Source: Hondaea fermentalgiana
Taxonomy: Eukaryota > Sar > Bigyra > Thraustochytrida > Thraustochytriidae
Reading direction: 5' to 3'
DNA length: 64,000 nucleotides
Assembly (NCBI GenBank): GCA_014084085.1
Contig: NPFB01000134.1
Location: forward strand, 13,271-77,270
Positions 9,405 to 19,400 of the stretch are shown here, in pieces. Every line of letters begins with the position of its first letter. Position 1 is the stretch's first letter. A model generated the notes under the pieces. The model saw nothing but the letters and a program-made list of their open reading frames with translations, searched no databases and was not told the origin of the DNA. The translations under genes and the position numbers were made by a program.

Positions 9405-10463
9405 ATGTCGCTCTTCCTCAGCTACGACTGGGAGGAGGATACCCTTAACCGCGTCGACGCCATCAACACGGAGCTCGAGATGAAGGGTGTCCACACATAT
9501 TTTGAAGAGACGCGCATCGCGGGCGACATCTCTGGAGCCATGAAGGAGAACATGGATGTAAGCGAGATGGTCGTCTGCTTCATCACCGCAAAGTATCTCC
9601 GCCAGCTACAAAGCCCTGAAATCACCAGGCCAAGCTGGTGCCGACGTGAATGGGCGCACGCGCACAAAGTCTTCGACTCCTCGAGCATCATCATGGTGCT
9701 CCTCGACCCGGAGGTTCTCGAAGGCGAATTGAACGACTACATTCATGAAATCAGGGACGAAAGCGTCGTCCTCGACTTCACCACCGACGATTCTAATATC
9801 GAAGAGCTCATCCATGCATACAAAGAGCACAAGGAGATGGTGAGCACCGGCAAGGCGCGTCGCGCTCGCGCGAAGCAGAGCTTCGTTGAGAATCCCGTCG
9901 ACTGGGAGGAAACCGAACGCACGCTTTATTACCCCAACGGCGACATCAAATATGTGGGTACCCTGCTCTTTGGCAAGATGCACGGCCACGGAACCTACTT
10001 TTACCGCAACAAAGACCGCTACGAGGGCGAGTTCTCCGAGGACTACTTTTGTGGCGCCGGTACCTATTACTACTCTTCGGGAGCTCGATTCGAAGGCCAC
10101 TTTCGGTACGATCGTCGCGAAGGGCCTGGCAGCTCTTTCCGCGTCGACGGTTCACTCAAGTACCAAGGCGAGTACGCAGGTGGCGTTCGTGACGGACGAG
10201 GCACCGAATACGACGAAGAGAGCAAACCTGTGCGCGACGTTGAATACGAGGACGGCGACCTCATCAACGTTTTTGGCTACTACGAGGGCGAGGGCGAAGG
10301 CGACCCAGCGGACTCGGACTCGGCTCGAAGCACTGCATTGTCAATGTCCACGGCGGGATCTAAGAGCACAACGTCGACTGGCAAGAGCTTGCGCAAATCT
10401 CTTTCTCGTCGTCTCTCCTCGAAGAAACCTGTGCGAGTGGGAAGGTTCAAGATCCCCAAGTAG
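9405..10463 (+). CDS. TIR domain-MORN repeat fusion protein
   Basis: This 352-residue cytosolic protein begins directly with a TIR domain: MSLFLSYDWEED is the beta-A/box 1 region, FEETRIAGDI the BB-loop region, and SEMVVCFIT a core strand. RPSWCRREWAHAH then places Glu82 where catalytic TIR domains (SARM1, plant TIRs) carry the NADase glutamate (WCxxE pattern). After a charged linker (about 140-175) come four MORN repeats at about 182-202, 205-227, 228-250 and 252-275 (RYEGEFSED, RFEGHFRYD and KYQGEYAGG cores). MORN repeats bind lipids or partners and often localise proteins to membranes or flagellar bases. A Ser/Thr- and Lys/Arg-rich tail follows. ATG 9405 is chosen because TIR begins at once; the frame is open upstream. 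NAD hydrolysis is inferred, not shown. Confidence 0.85.
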   Translation: MSLFLSYDWEEDTLNRVDAINTELEMKGVHTYFEETRIAGDISGAMKENMDVSEMVVCFITAKYLRQLQSPEITRPSWCRREWAHAHKVFDSSSIIMVLLDPEVLEGELNDYIHEIRDESVVLDFTTDDSNIEELIHAYKEHKEMVSTGKARRARAKQSFVENPVDWEETERTLYYPNGDIKYVGTLLFGKMHGHGTYFYRNKDRYEGEFSEDYFCGAGTYYYSSGARFEGHFRYDRREGPGSSFRVDGSLKYQGEYAGGVRDGRGTEYDEESKPVRDVEYEDGDLINVFGYYEGEGEGDPADSDSARSTALSMSTAGSKSTTSTGKSLRKSLSRRLSSKKPVRVGRFKIPK

Positions 10464-11020
10464 ACCTCCCTTTTCGTTCCCCATCCTTTTTCATTCCACG
10501 GCGGCTGACTCCCCTCTCAACATGTGTCAAGCTGTTTGTTCTATCGAAGTCCACTCGTTTTGAGGCGCAAGCATCGGCAAGCATGCTCGATTTGTTTTTT
10601 TTTCTCGCTACCTGCGCGCTTCTCCCGCAATTGTTCTTTTGTTACTTTTCTGACTACCACTATTACTACTTCTGCAACCTATGCAATCATACGACACTGA
10701 TCTGTTACCTTTTCTTCATTGCAATCCTTGTTTCCCCGTTTGTTTCTTTGTTTGCTCCGTCGTTGTTCGTTTACTCTATTGGCTTGCTCCACATTTTGCC
10801 GCCGATTGCACGCCCCTAAAGTCACAAGGTAGTGACAAGCACGAAAACAAACGTTCATTCTGCCTGCATGCGATGACCGAGACATGCATTTGATCGGGGC
10901 CCGGCATCAGAACTCGAAGTGCCAAGGACCCTTGACCGATTAATTAATTAATTGAAACGAACGCCTTCATCAAGGTTGAGTCAAGTTGTTGTCTACTTTA
11001 CATCATCAGGTCATGATGTA
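10464..11020. other. Intergenic, 3' flank of TIR-MORN gene
   Basis: T-rich sequence without a convincing gene. The short frame at 10583-10819 encodes only a Phe/Tyr/Cys-rich hydrophobic translation of a T-rich tract. An ATTA repeat lies at about 10940-10954. The transposon begins at the right edge. Confidence 0.5.
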
Positions 11021-11048
11021 CTTAGGGGTGCACCTACTCGGTCCACCT
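11021..11048 (+). repeat. Left terminal inverted repeat
   Basis: 28 bp beginning CTTAGGGGTGCACC and ending GGTCCACCT. It pairs with 11701-11728, with one mismatch. Confidence 0.9.
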
Positions 11049-11137
11049 CATATTACTAATATGAGGGTGTCTCAGTCTCCATAGAAGATATGAGTAAGTT
11101 CACCTCATTATACCAGTAATAAATTAGCCGTTCGGGG

Positions 11138-11680
11138 CTATTCGGGCGTGAAAGCGCACGCACGGGTTTCGTTTGACGACGGCGACATCACGACCTCGTC
11201 NNNNNNNNNNNNNNNNNNNNNNNNNNNNNNNNNNNNNNNNNNNNNNNNNNNNNNNNNNNNNNNNNNNNNNNNNNNNNNNNNNNNNNNNNNNNNNNNNNNN
11301 ATAACATCTTTAAGTTCTTGCAAGCGCTGAGCGACTTTGTGAAGCATAAGGGCAAGCTCATTGATCCCTTCAGGCACTGTCTTCCCCTTGTAGACTCTGC
11401 CATGCTTGCGCTGCCACGCAACGAGCGCGGGCAGAACATTCGTTGCCCGGAGGCGTCTGGTTTCGCCTTCGCTCGTCTGGTAAGTCACGAATGCCGAGTG
11501 TCGCTCATGTTCAACAATCACACCATTTTCCTCCCCCACTCGCAGCTGCTTCCCCTCCAGGCCGGCGAAGTACGCGCCCTCAAGCTCCTCCAACGCGCGC
11601 TTCACGTCGTCGTGCCTCATTGGCTCAGCCAAATTCACGCTTTGGGCTGTTCCGCCTCGGGACTCATCGAAGGTATAGAG
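11138..11680 (-). CDS. Unidentified ORF inside transposon, spans assembly gap
   Basis: The minus-strand frame opens after a stop near 11685 and continues leftward to a stop at 11138 through the 100-N gap, so its true length and frame are unknown. The first in-frame ATG gives MRHDDVKRAL, followed by an acidic/basic mixed sequence (for example GKQLRVGEENGVIVEHERHS and ALVAWQRKHGRVYKGK). I recognise no transposase or other domain. Codon use looks like real coding. It may be part of the element's own gene or a captured host fragment. The upstream TATAAAA near the right repeat could serve as its promoter. Confidence 0.35.
   Translation of the reverse strand, partial: LYTFDESRGGTAQSVNLAEPMRHDDVKRALEELEGAYFAGLEGKQLRVGEENGVIVEHERHSAFVTYQTSEGETRRLRATNVLPALVAWQRKHGRVYKGKTVPEGINELALMLHKVAQRLQELKDVXXXXXXXXXXXXXXXXXXXXXXXXXXXXXXXXXXDEVVMSPSSNETRACAFTPE
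11201..11300. other. Assembly gap (100 N)
   Basis: Exactly 100 N inside the transposon. The fixed length suggests a placeholder of unknown true size. Confidence 0.99.
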
Positions 11681-11700
11681 AAGCTTCTTTCAGTTTTATA

Positions 11701-11728
11701 AGGTGGACCGAGTAAGTGCACCCCTAAG
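11701..11728 (-). repeat. Right terminal inverted repeat
   Basis: 28 bp beginning AGGTGGACCGAG and ending CACCCCTAAG, the reverse complement of the left repeat except one base. A TA dinucleotide follows it. Confidence 0.9.
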
Positions 11729-11884
11729 TAGCTAGTAGGACCAGGTCGCGGGAACAGCGGGAACACGCCCCTCCCTGGTTGGTTGGACCTCAGACCCGAG
11801 ACCCGGAGAAGACCCAGACACGAAGAACGCGCGCGCGCGAGGCAGCAGCCCTTTGAGCGCGGCGGGGACGGAAAGTAGGGCAGG

Positions 11885-14800
11885 ATGGTGCGCAAGAAGG
11901 TGGACGAGCGCCTCCGCACCCTGCTGGAGAACGGCGTCAAAAAGAGGCACCGGTCGCTGGTCGTTCTCGTGGGCGATGGCGGCAAGGACCAGGTCGTGAA
12001 CATCCACTATATCCTCAGCAAGCTGCAGGTCAAGGCGAGACCTTCGGTGCTATGGTGCTACAAGAAGGACCTCGGGTTCTCGACCCACAAGAAGAAGCGC
12101 ATGCGCCAGATCAAAAAGCAAGTCCAGCGCGGCCTCTACGATCCCGAGCGAGATGATCCTTTCGAGCTCTTCATGGCCTCCACCAACATTCAGTGGCGCT
12201 ACTACCGCGACTCGGACAAGGTTCTCGGCCAGACCTTTGGTATGTGCGTCCTCCAGGACTTTGAGGCCCTCACGCCCAACCTGCTTGCGCGCACTGTAGA
12301 GACTGTCGAGGGTGGCGGCGTCGTCGTCCTTTTGCTCAAGCGCCTCGACTCCTTGCGCCAGCTGTACACCATGTCCATGGATGTGCACGCGCGCTTCCGT
12401 ACCGAGGCATACAACATGGTCAAGCCGCGCTTCAACGAACGCTTCATCCTCTCTTTGGCATCTTGCAAAGCCTGCGTTGTCATGGACGACGAGCTCAACA
12501 TTCTACCCATCTCCAAGCACATTCGCTCGATCGAGCCCGTCGAGGGCCCGAACTTGGGTGGCGCTGACCCGTCATCCGCGCAGAGCGAGAGCGCCCTGCA
12601 GCTCGCAAACCTCAAGGAGAGCCTCGCTGGCACTCAGCCCGCGAGCAACCTCGTCTCCCTGGCGCGCACGGTGGACCAGGCGCAAGCCATCCTCACCTTT
12701 ATCGAGTCCGTTGCCGACAAAAGCCTTGCTTCCACCGTCACGCTCACGGCTGGACGTGGCCGCGGAAAATCTGCCGCACTGGGTCTTGGCCTTGCTTCTG
12801 CCATTGCCTTTGGCTACAGCAACGTCTTTGTCACATCCCCCAGCCCGGAGAACCTCAAGACTGTCTTTGAGTTCCTCTTCAAGGGTCTCGACGCCATTGC
12901 CTACAAGGAGCACATCGACTACGAGATCATTCAGTCCACGAATCCGGACTTTAACAAGGCTGTAGTCCGCGTCAACATCTTCCACGAGCATCGTCAGACA
13001 ATTCAGTACATTGACCCCCACGACAGCGCCAAGCTCGCCCAGGCCGAGCTCGTCGTCGTCGACGAGGCCGCGGCCATCCCGCTTCCTCTCGTGCGCAGCC
13101 TCATTGGTCCTTACCTCGTCTTTATGAGCTCCACCATTGACGGCTACGAGGGCACGGGCCGCTCGCTTTCGGTCAAGCTTATCAATCAGCTTCGCGTCTC
13201 CTCTGCTCGCGCAAAGAGCGCTGCTCAGGGCTGGCGGACCAACGAGTTCATGTATCGCAAGGGTGATAAGGACGCCGCAAACGCAACTGCCGCTGCCGCC
13301 AAGGAGAGCGCCAACACCAGCGCGACATCACGCACTTTGCGCGAAATCGAGCTCAAGGAGCCCATTCGTTACGCGAACGCCGATCCCGTCGAGTCGTGGC
13401 TCAACCATACGCTCTGTCTCGAGGCCACCAACATGGCGCAGATTCTCCGCAATGGCACGCCCCATCCGGACAGCTGCTCCCTCTTTGCTGTGGACCGCGA
13501 TACGCTCTTTTCGCACCATGCCGTCAGCGAGGCGCTCTTGCAGCGCATCTGGTCTCTCTTTGTCGCCTCGCACTACAAGAACAGCCCCAACGATCTCCAG
13601 CTTCTCTCGGATGCCCCTGCACACCGCCTCTTTGTCCTTCTTGGACCGCAAAAGGACGACGAAGACGACAGCGATGATGACAGCGACGACGATGAGAGCG
13701 ACGGCGAAGGCGATGATGAGGACCAAGGGGAAAAGAAGAAAAAGAAAAAGAAGAAGAGCAAAAAGAAGGATGCCAACGACAGCAAGCCCAAAGACCAGCT
13801 TCCCGACATTCTTTGTGCGGTGCAGATTGCCCTCGAGGGAGGCATCTCGCGCAAGCACGTAGAGGCGCAACTTAAACATGGCAACCGCGCCAGTGGTGAT
13901 CTCGTTCCCTGGACCATCTCGCAGCAGTTCCAAGACAACGATTTCGCTCGCCTCGACGGCGCGCGCGTCGTTCGCATTGCATCGCATCCGAGCGCCACTC
14001 GCATGGGCTACGGAAAGCGCGCCATGGAGCTCTTGCGCCGTTTCTACCAGGGTGAGCTCGTTGGCGACGACACCCCCGAGGATGATGGCTTTGAGCGCGT
14101 TGAACTCCTCGAAAAGACGGACACGAACCTTCTCAAGGAGAAGATTCGCCCACGCAAAGCTCTTCAGCCCCTGCTCGTCGACGTGGCGGATCTGCGCCCT
14201 CCGCGTCTGCATTACATGTCGGTCTCCTACGGTCTCACGCCCTCGCTCTTTTCCTTTTGGAGCACGACCGGATTTCGTCCCGTCTACCTTCGACAGACTG
14301 CCAACGATCTCACGGGCGAGTTCACCAACATCGTCATTAACCCGCTCGATACGAGCGATCTCGCCGACGGCACCGAGGCTCACTGGGAAGATAGGTACGT
14401 CTTGACTTGTTCTCGATCTCTCAAGTGCTGTAATCTTGACACGCGCAAGAGGACACACGCGGGTTTAAAGGAGGGATGTAAGGCTCATGCCACGCTCACT
14501 TTGTGAGTGCAGTCGGCGCAAGCTTGCCGCGGTGCGCCCATCGTGGGCCCTGCCGACCTTTACTTGCTCGCGTCGACCCTCCTCCCGCCATAATAGTTGC
14601 TACATCGGGCGTCATATAGGCTGGCGAGGCGCGAGTTGCTCCCCTCTTGCTGGGTCAGATGCGTCCGAGACAGATCGTACGGGCAACAGCGACAACATCG
14701 AAGTGAACTTGTTCGCCTGTTCTCTTTTATTATCTCCGACCGACTTTGAAAACTAACTCTATGCTCTTGTCAATACACAGTTTTTGCAAGGACTTCGCGC

Positions 14801-15678
14801 GCAGGTACATCAATCTTCTTTCCGGACCTTTTCGCAAGCTCGACTCGTCGCTCTCGCTCAGCATTGTCAGCACGGCCATGAAGGGCTCGGGTGTGTCGGC
14901 TGCCGACATGGACGCTGGTCGCGAGGTCGCGGACACCACCAAGCAGATATCCGCCCGCGACCTGCAGGTCCTTCTTTCCCCGCACGATATCCGTCGTCTC
15001 GACGCCTACAGCCGCAACCTGGTCGATTTTCATCTCATCACAGACCTCTTGCCGGATGTTGCGCGCATCTTCTTTGAGGACCGCCTGCCGAGCTCCATGA
15101 GTCTCTCGTTTCTGCAACGCGCCATCCTCCTCGGCATGGGTCTTCAGCGCAAGAGCGTCGACGACCTTGGCTCCGAGTACGACATGCCGGGCTCTCAATT
15201 GCTCGCGCTTTTTAACAAGTCGGTGCGCAAGCTTCATGGCGCTCTTGATGACGTTCAGAAGCGCCAGATTGAGTCCGAAGTGGACCAAGACGAGGGTATG
15301 CAGTCCGCTCTGGACCTGCAGTCCCGCATTCGCTCGGGCAAGGCAATGCAGCCCATCGCAGCGTCCATGTCTGCCGAACAGTCCCAAGAAGGTACCAAGA
15401 CCCTCAAGAAGATGTCCTCTGCGGCCCAAGACGAAGCAATCAAGCTGCTTGATCTCGAAAAGTATGCCATCAAGGGCGATGACGCTGATCTCGCTCTGGC
15501 GACCAAGAACGGCATTGGCAACCATGGAATCGTGAGCGTCAAAGTCAAGCGACCTGCTGCAAGCGAAGAGACCTCGGAAACCCCCAAAGCTGCCAAAAAG
15601 GCGCGCAAGAGCACCGGCGATAGCGGACGCAAGTTCCAGCGCTCTTCGCACTCCAAGCACAAGCGCTCAAAGAAGTGA
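11885..15678 (+). CDS. NAT10: RNA cytidine acetyltransferase NAT10/Kre33/TmcA
   Basis: This nucleolar enzyme makes N4-acetylcytidine in 18S rRNA and tRNA, using ATP and acetyl-CoA, and is needed for small-subunit biogenesis. Two exons, 11885-14394 and 14781-15678, give 1135 residues (human about 1025). The junction restores EAHWED-SFCKDFARR, matching the family's FWKDFRRR block. Domains in order: an N-terminal DUF1726-type region (ERLRTLLENGVKKRHRS), the RecA-like helicase with Walker A GRGRGKSA near 290 and Walker B VVDEAAAIPLP near 393, a GNAT domain (HPSATRMGYGKRAMELL, about 700), and the tRNA-binding C-terminus (DLLPDVARIFFEDRLP). An Asp/Glu-rich then poly-Lys tract near 592-640 enlarges the protein. 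The tail is Lys-rich, suiting nucleolar location. Start ATG 11885 begins the canonical MVRKKVDERL. Confidence 0.95.
14395..14780 (+). other. Intron in NAT10 gene
   Basis: 386 bases with donor AG|GTACGT and acceptor ACACAG|TTTTTG. Splicing after two bases of a codon restores Ser and joins the two halves of a conserved NAT10 block. Reading through meets a stop at 14504-14506. Confidence 0.88.
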
Positions 15679-15939
15679 GTTTTCATTTCAGGTATATCTA
15701 GCCTAATCTCATTCACCTTTTTTACCACCTCTTTCACCACTTTTGGCTCCGGGAGTAAACGAGAAAACTCGAAAGGTTTTTGTTTTGTTTTGTTTTTCCT
15801 TACAAAAGATGTTGCGTGAAGGTGGCCTCCAATTTCTTGATGAAACGAGTTCACCGCACTTCTGTTTGCTAAAAAAGCTAAAGAAGACAACCCTGTCAAA
15901 TCACTTGCTCATTATCTCTATGTCTTTGGCGGGACTGCT

Positions 15940-17145
15940 TCAAGCATCGGCAGGCGCCGTCGCCTTGATGGTTGCTTCGTGAAGCGCGTTGAAAAAGTCC
16001 GGATCAAGGTCCTCTTGGAATGATTGATCTTGCAGCCACGGGGCCACCGGCAAGCCCTTGCTGGCAAGGAAGCTGGGGTTGTAGAGCTTGGACGCGTAGC
16101 GCTGGCCAAGGTCGCAAAGCGGTGTCACGACAGTGTGGCCGGGGCCAAGGTCCTTGGCCACACGGATCGCTCCCGCGACGTTGACAGCAGCTGAGCCGCC
16201 GACCGCAAGACCTTCCTTCTCCAAGAGCGCATAAAGGGTGGGCATCATTTCCGTGTCAGGAATCTCGTGGAGGAGATCGGGCGTAAATCCTTCCATATTG
16301 CCGGTGATGCGTCCCTGGCCGATACCTTCCGTGATGGAACTGCCCTCCGAGGCGAGCTGGCCGTCACGAAAATACCGGTACACGGCTGCGCCACAGGGGT
16401 CCGTAAGGCCGATCTTGATCGAGGGATGTTTGGAGCGCAGGTACTCGGCGACACCGGAAAGGGTGCCTCCTGTGCCCATTGCGCACGAGAAGGCGTCGAG
16501 ACGGCCCGTCATGGCCATGGCCTGCTCGTAAATCTCCGGACCGGTGGACTCCGTGTGCGCACGACGATTGGCAAGGTTGTCCCACTGGTCCGCGTACAGG
16601 GTGTTGAGGCCCGTCTGCTCCTTGATCTCTGCGGCGAGACGCTTGGCAACATGCACGTAGTTGTTCGGGTTCTTGTACGGCACGGGCGGGACCTCAACCA
16701 AGGAGGCGCCGGCCAGACGAAGAGTAGCCTTCTTTTCTTCCGACTGCGAGGAAGCAATGCCAATGATGCAGCGGTATCCAAAGACCCGCGACGCGAGCGC
16801 GAGACCGATTCCGGTGTTGCCTGCGGTTCCCTCGACGACCACGCCAGGCTCGCCACGTTTGAGCAGGCCTCGCGCCTCGGCGTCGCGGATCATCCAGAGC
16901 GCCGCACGGTCCTTGATGCTGCCTCCGGGGTTCTCGTACTCGCACTTTGCCAGCACATCGCATCCGGTCAGCTCCGAGGCGAACTTGAGCCGGACCATGC
17001 GCGTGTTGCCCACGAGTTGCTCAAAGCCCGGCTTGGCGCCGTCGCCGGCGCTCGACGACAGCCATGCTGCGCCTCCAGGGCCGAGCGAGCCGCCCAGGCG
17101 CCGCTGGGCGGCGGCCAGAGCTGCAGCGCTGCTGTGGCCTTTCAT
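15940..17145 (-). CDS. Cysteine synthase-like PLP enzyme
   Basis: This 401-residue fold-type II PLP enzyme of the O-acetylserine sulfhydrylase/cystathionine beta-synthase family is likely to make cysteine from O-acetylserine (or a related ester) and sulfide. Visible features: the GNTRMVRL substrate region, NPGGSIKDRAA with the PLP lysine, the EGTAGNTGIG Asn-loop, the MGTGGTLSG glycine-rich phosphate loop, and GLAVGGSAAVN near the C-terminus. The NPNNYVHVA segment resembles fungal-type cysteine synthases. The open frame continues upstream, but those residues are low-complexity and Arg-rich. ATG 17145 (MKGHSSAAALAAAQRR) is preferred and gives an Ala/Arg-rich presequence of about 30 residues that could target mitochondria. 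It is convergent with NAT10 and divergent from the oxidoreductase gene. Confidence 0.88.
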   Translation of the reverse strand: MKGHSSAAALAAAQRRLGGSLGPGGAAWLSSSAGDGAKPGFEQLVGNTRMVRLKFASELTGCDVLAKCEYENPGGSIKDRAALWMIRDAEARGLLKRGEPGVVVEGTAGNTGIGLALASRVFGYRCIIGIASSQSEEKKATLRLAGASLVEVPPVPYKNPNNYVHVAKRLAAEIKEQTGLNTLYADQWDNLANRRAHTESTGPEIYEQAMAMTGRLDAFSCAMGTGGTLSGVAEYLRSKHPSIKIGLTDPCGAAVYRYFRDGQLASEGSSITEGIGQGRITGNMEGFTPDLLHEIPDTEMMPTLYALLEKEGLAVGGSAAVNVAGAIRVAKDLGPGHTVVTPLCDLGQRYASKLYNPSFLASKGLPVAPWLQDQSFQEDLDPDFFNALHEATIKATAPADA

Positions 17146-17825
17146 CCTCGCGTCGCGACTTCTCTCCTCGCGCGGCTGCCCGTCCGCAATCTGCTTTCGC
17201 GCGTCGCCCTTCGCGCGGATCGAGCTCTGCCGGCCTCGTTTCCCTTTCCGAAGCCTGGAGGGGCACCCCGCGCCGCAATTTGTCCGGGCTCTCATGTTGC
17301 GACCAGGCGCCTTTTGCGTTTCGGACGCGCGAAACGTCGATACTGACCCCGTACGGCGTGCGAAAGCGGCGCGGGGGGTAGAGGAGAAAGGTACATTTGC
17401 ATCGTCGACGGGGCCAGAATCGGCGGTGAAGCCAGAAGGAGTCAGTATTTTCCCAAAGTACACCTTTGGGTCTCTTGCGGACTGACGATGCGATTCGACA
17501 GCATTGGACATCAAGGCCCGTAAACATGGGATGGATCGAAGAAAGCTCTGGTGGGGCTGGCTCGTAGAGGTGGCGAATGTCTTGAAGATTCAACGCAGCG
17601 CCCAGCTTGCCGTGGCAGAAAGCCTTGATGCTTGCCGTTTCTGTGTGACTTATAGAACTTCTACTTCGACTGGAACCTCTTCTGAATCTCAGAACAAGTC
17701 GATCACAATCATTCATCGAACAGGGTCGTCTGCGAGGGCGGCAACCTCGACGGCTTTGCCCAAAACCCGAAAAAAGACGAAGAAGAGGCAAACCAGAGAG
17801 GAAAGGAAAAGCTTAGCAAGGCAAG
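17146..17825. promoter_or_regulatory. Divergent intergenic region, cysteine synthase / oxidoreductase
   Basis: 680 bases between two divergent start codons, presumably holding both promoters. No gene is seen. The cysteine synthase frame stays open to 17514, so a longer N-terminus there cannot be excluded. No specific motif was identified. Confidence 0.4.
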
Positions 17826-19261
17826 ATGGTGGACGTTCTCATGATCGGCACGGGAGAGTACACGACGGGATACTCTGCGACCAGCGTCGCGGAATCTGAC
17901 AAGGGCGCAGGTGTTGTGGGCGTGGTGCTGATTGACCTTCGCAGACGCGGCGGCCGCGTCAAGAGGCTTGGGCTCTGCGGCACCAACGGCAAGAAGATGC
18001 CGGCCATTAGGGACCATGTAAAACGCAACATCGGCGACGCGTACAGCGACATGGACTGCTCGCTCGAATGTTTTCCCGGCGATGATGAGGTCGACCCCGA
18101 AGCTTACCTAAAGGCCCTCGACGCCTTCAAGGCTGGCGATCTTGTCACGGTCTTTACGCCAGACGACACCCATTTTAAGATCACCAAAGCAGCACTTGAG
18201 CGCGGCATGCACGTTCTCACCACCAAGCCGCTCGTGAAGACGCTCGAGGAGCACCGCGAGCTCATCGCGCTGGCACGCGAGAAGAACGTCCTCCTTATGT
18301 GTGAAGTGCACAAGCGATTTGATCCCATTTACACGGACGCACGAGACCGCTCAGCCGCTCTTGGTGACTTTTCCTTCATGGATTCGTACATGTCGCAGCC
18401 CAAGACACAGCTCGAGACCTTCAAGTCTTGGGCAGGCCAAGCCTCGGATATTTCCTACTATTTGAACTCGCACCACATTGACTTTCATGAGTGGTGTGTC
18501 TCTGGTCGCGCCCGGCCCGTTTCCGTTGTGGCGAGCGCCGCCACAGGCGTGGCCAAGGACATTGTTGCTGCCGACACGTGCGAGGACACCATTACGTTGC
18601 TGGTCCAGTGGGAAAATCGTGAGTCTGGCAACCTCGGTACGGCAGTTTATACTTCATCATGGATCGCGCCGCCCGGCGAGGTCCATTCGCAGCAGCGTTT
18701 CTTTTACATGGGGCATAAGGGAGAACTCCGCGTCGATCAGGGTAAGTGAAAGCAGGGCGCAGGAACGCAAGTTGACTTTTCCAATTTTGAAATCGATCCA
18801 GACTTGAGAAGGAAAAGGAGACAAAGAGCAGAGAAACATGGACCAAAAGAAGAAGGCACTTGATGACCGCAGTTTACTAACGCATCACCCGCTTTTCGTG
18901 GTTTTACAATACAGCGCACCGTGGTTTTGAAGTTGCCACGGATGCCAAGGGATACGCTTCTTGCAATCCGCTCTTCATGAAATACCAGCCGAATCCGCAA
19001 GGCGAGTTTGCGGGTCAGCTTGGCTATGGCTACCGCTCGATCGAAGCCTTTGTGGACCGCGCTACAGCGATGCGGAATGGAGACATTACGCTCGAGGACT
19101 GCAATCGCGAATTGCCTACGGTGGAGACGACAATGCTTACGACTGCTATTCTTGAAGCAGGTCGCCGCTCTCTCGATAGTGCGGGTATGCCCATTCAGAT
19201 TGAGTATAGTGACGCGAGCAACTGGGGCGAACCTACCGGCCTCAAGTCGCGTTCCGCTTGA
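17826..19261 (+). CDS. Gfo/Idh/MocA family oxidoreductase (D-galacturonate reductase-like)
   Basis: NAD(P)-dependent sugar or uronate oxidoreductase of 420 residues in two exons, 17826-18741 and 18915-19261. The N-terminal Rossmann fold has the dinucleotide-binding MIGTGEYTTGY motif. The VFTPDDTHFKIT and MHVLTTKPLVKT segments are the family's substrate and EKP-like region, the catalytic lysine here being in TKPL. MCEVHKRFDPIY and NSHHIDFHEWC carry His/Asp residues of the C-terminal catalytic domain. Splicing (CAGG|GTAAGT to ATACAG|CGCACC) yields RVDQ-AHRGFEVATD, a natural continuation of the C-terminal sheet. I lean to a uronate reductase-type activity from the EVHKRFDP block, but substrate assignment is only an inference. 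Confidence 0.82.
18742..18914 (+). other. Intron in oxidoreductase gene
   Basis: 173 bases, donor G|GTAAGT and acceptor ATACAG|CG. Without splicing the frame stops at 18749. Splicing after one codon base restores the conserved frame and extends it to a stop at 19259-19261. Confidence 0.88.
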
Positions 19262-19400
19262 TTTTTTTTACATTCATCAGAATTTCCTTCTTTTTTTTGT
19301 AAGGTTTAGCCATCACTTGCCCGACCACCACCAAATAACGATTGAGCAACCATTTTATGTTTCAGGAAAAAGTTACTAGAGATGCAAGATTTGACCTGGG

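Larger units (their letters stand above)
11019..11730. mobile_element. DNA transposon or MITE with 28-bp TIRs and TA duplication
   Basis: The left terminal inverted repeat at 11021-11048 (starting CTTAGGGGTGCACC) matches the reverse complement of 11701-11728 at 27 of 28 positions. Both ends are flanked directly by TA (11019-11020 and 11729-11730), the target duplication expected of Tc1/mariner-type transposition. Just inside the left repeat is a perfect 10-bp-arm hairpin (11046-11066). Just inside the right one, reading leftwards, is a TATAAAA sequence. A minus-strand open frame runs leftwards and continues across the assembly gap. The gap (11201-11300) hides an unknown length, so a transposase could be missing from the assembly. 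No DDE signature is visible in what remains. Confidence 0.85.
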
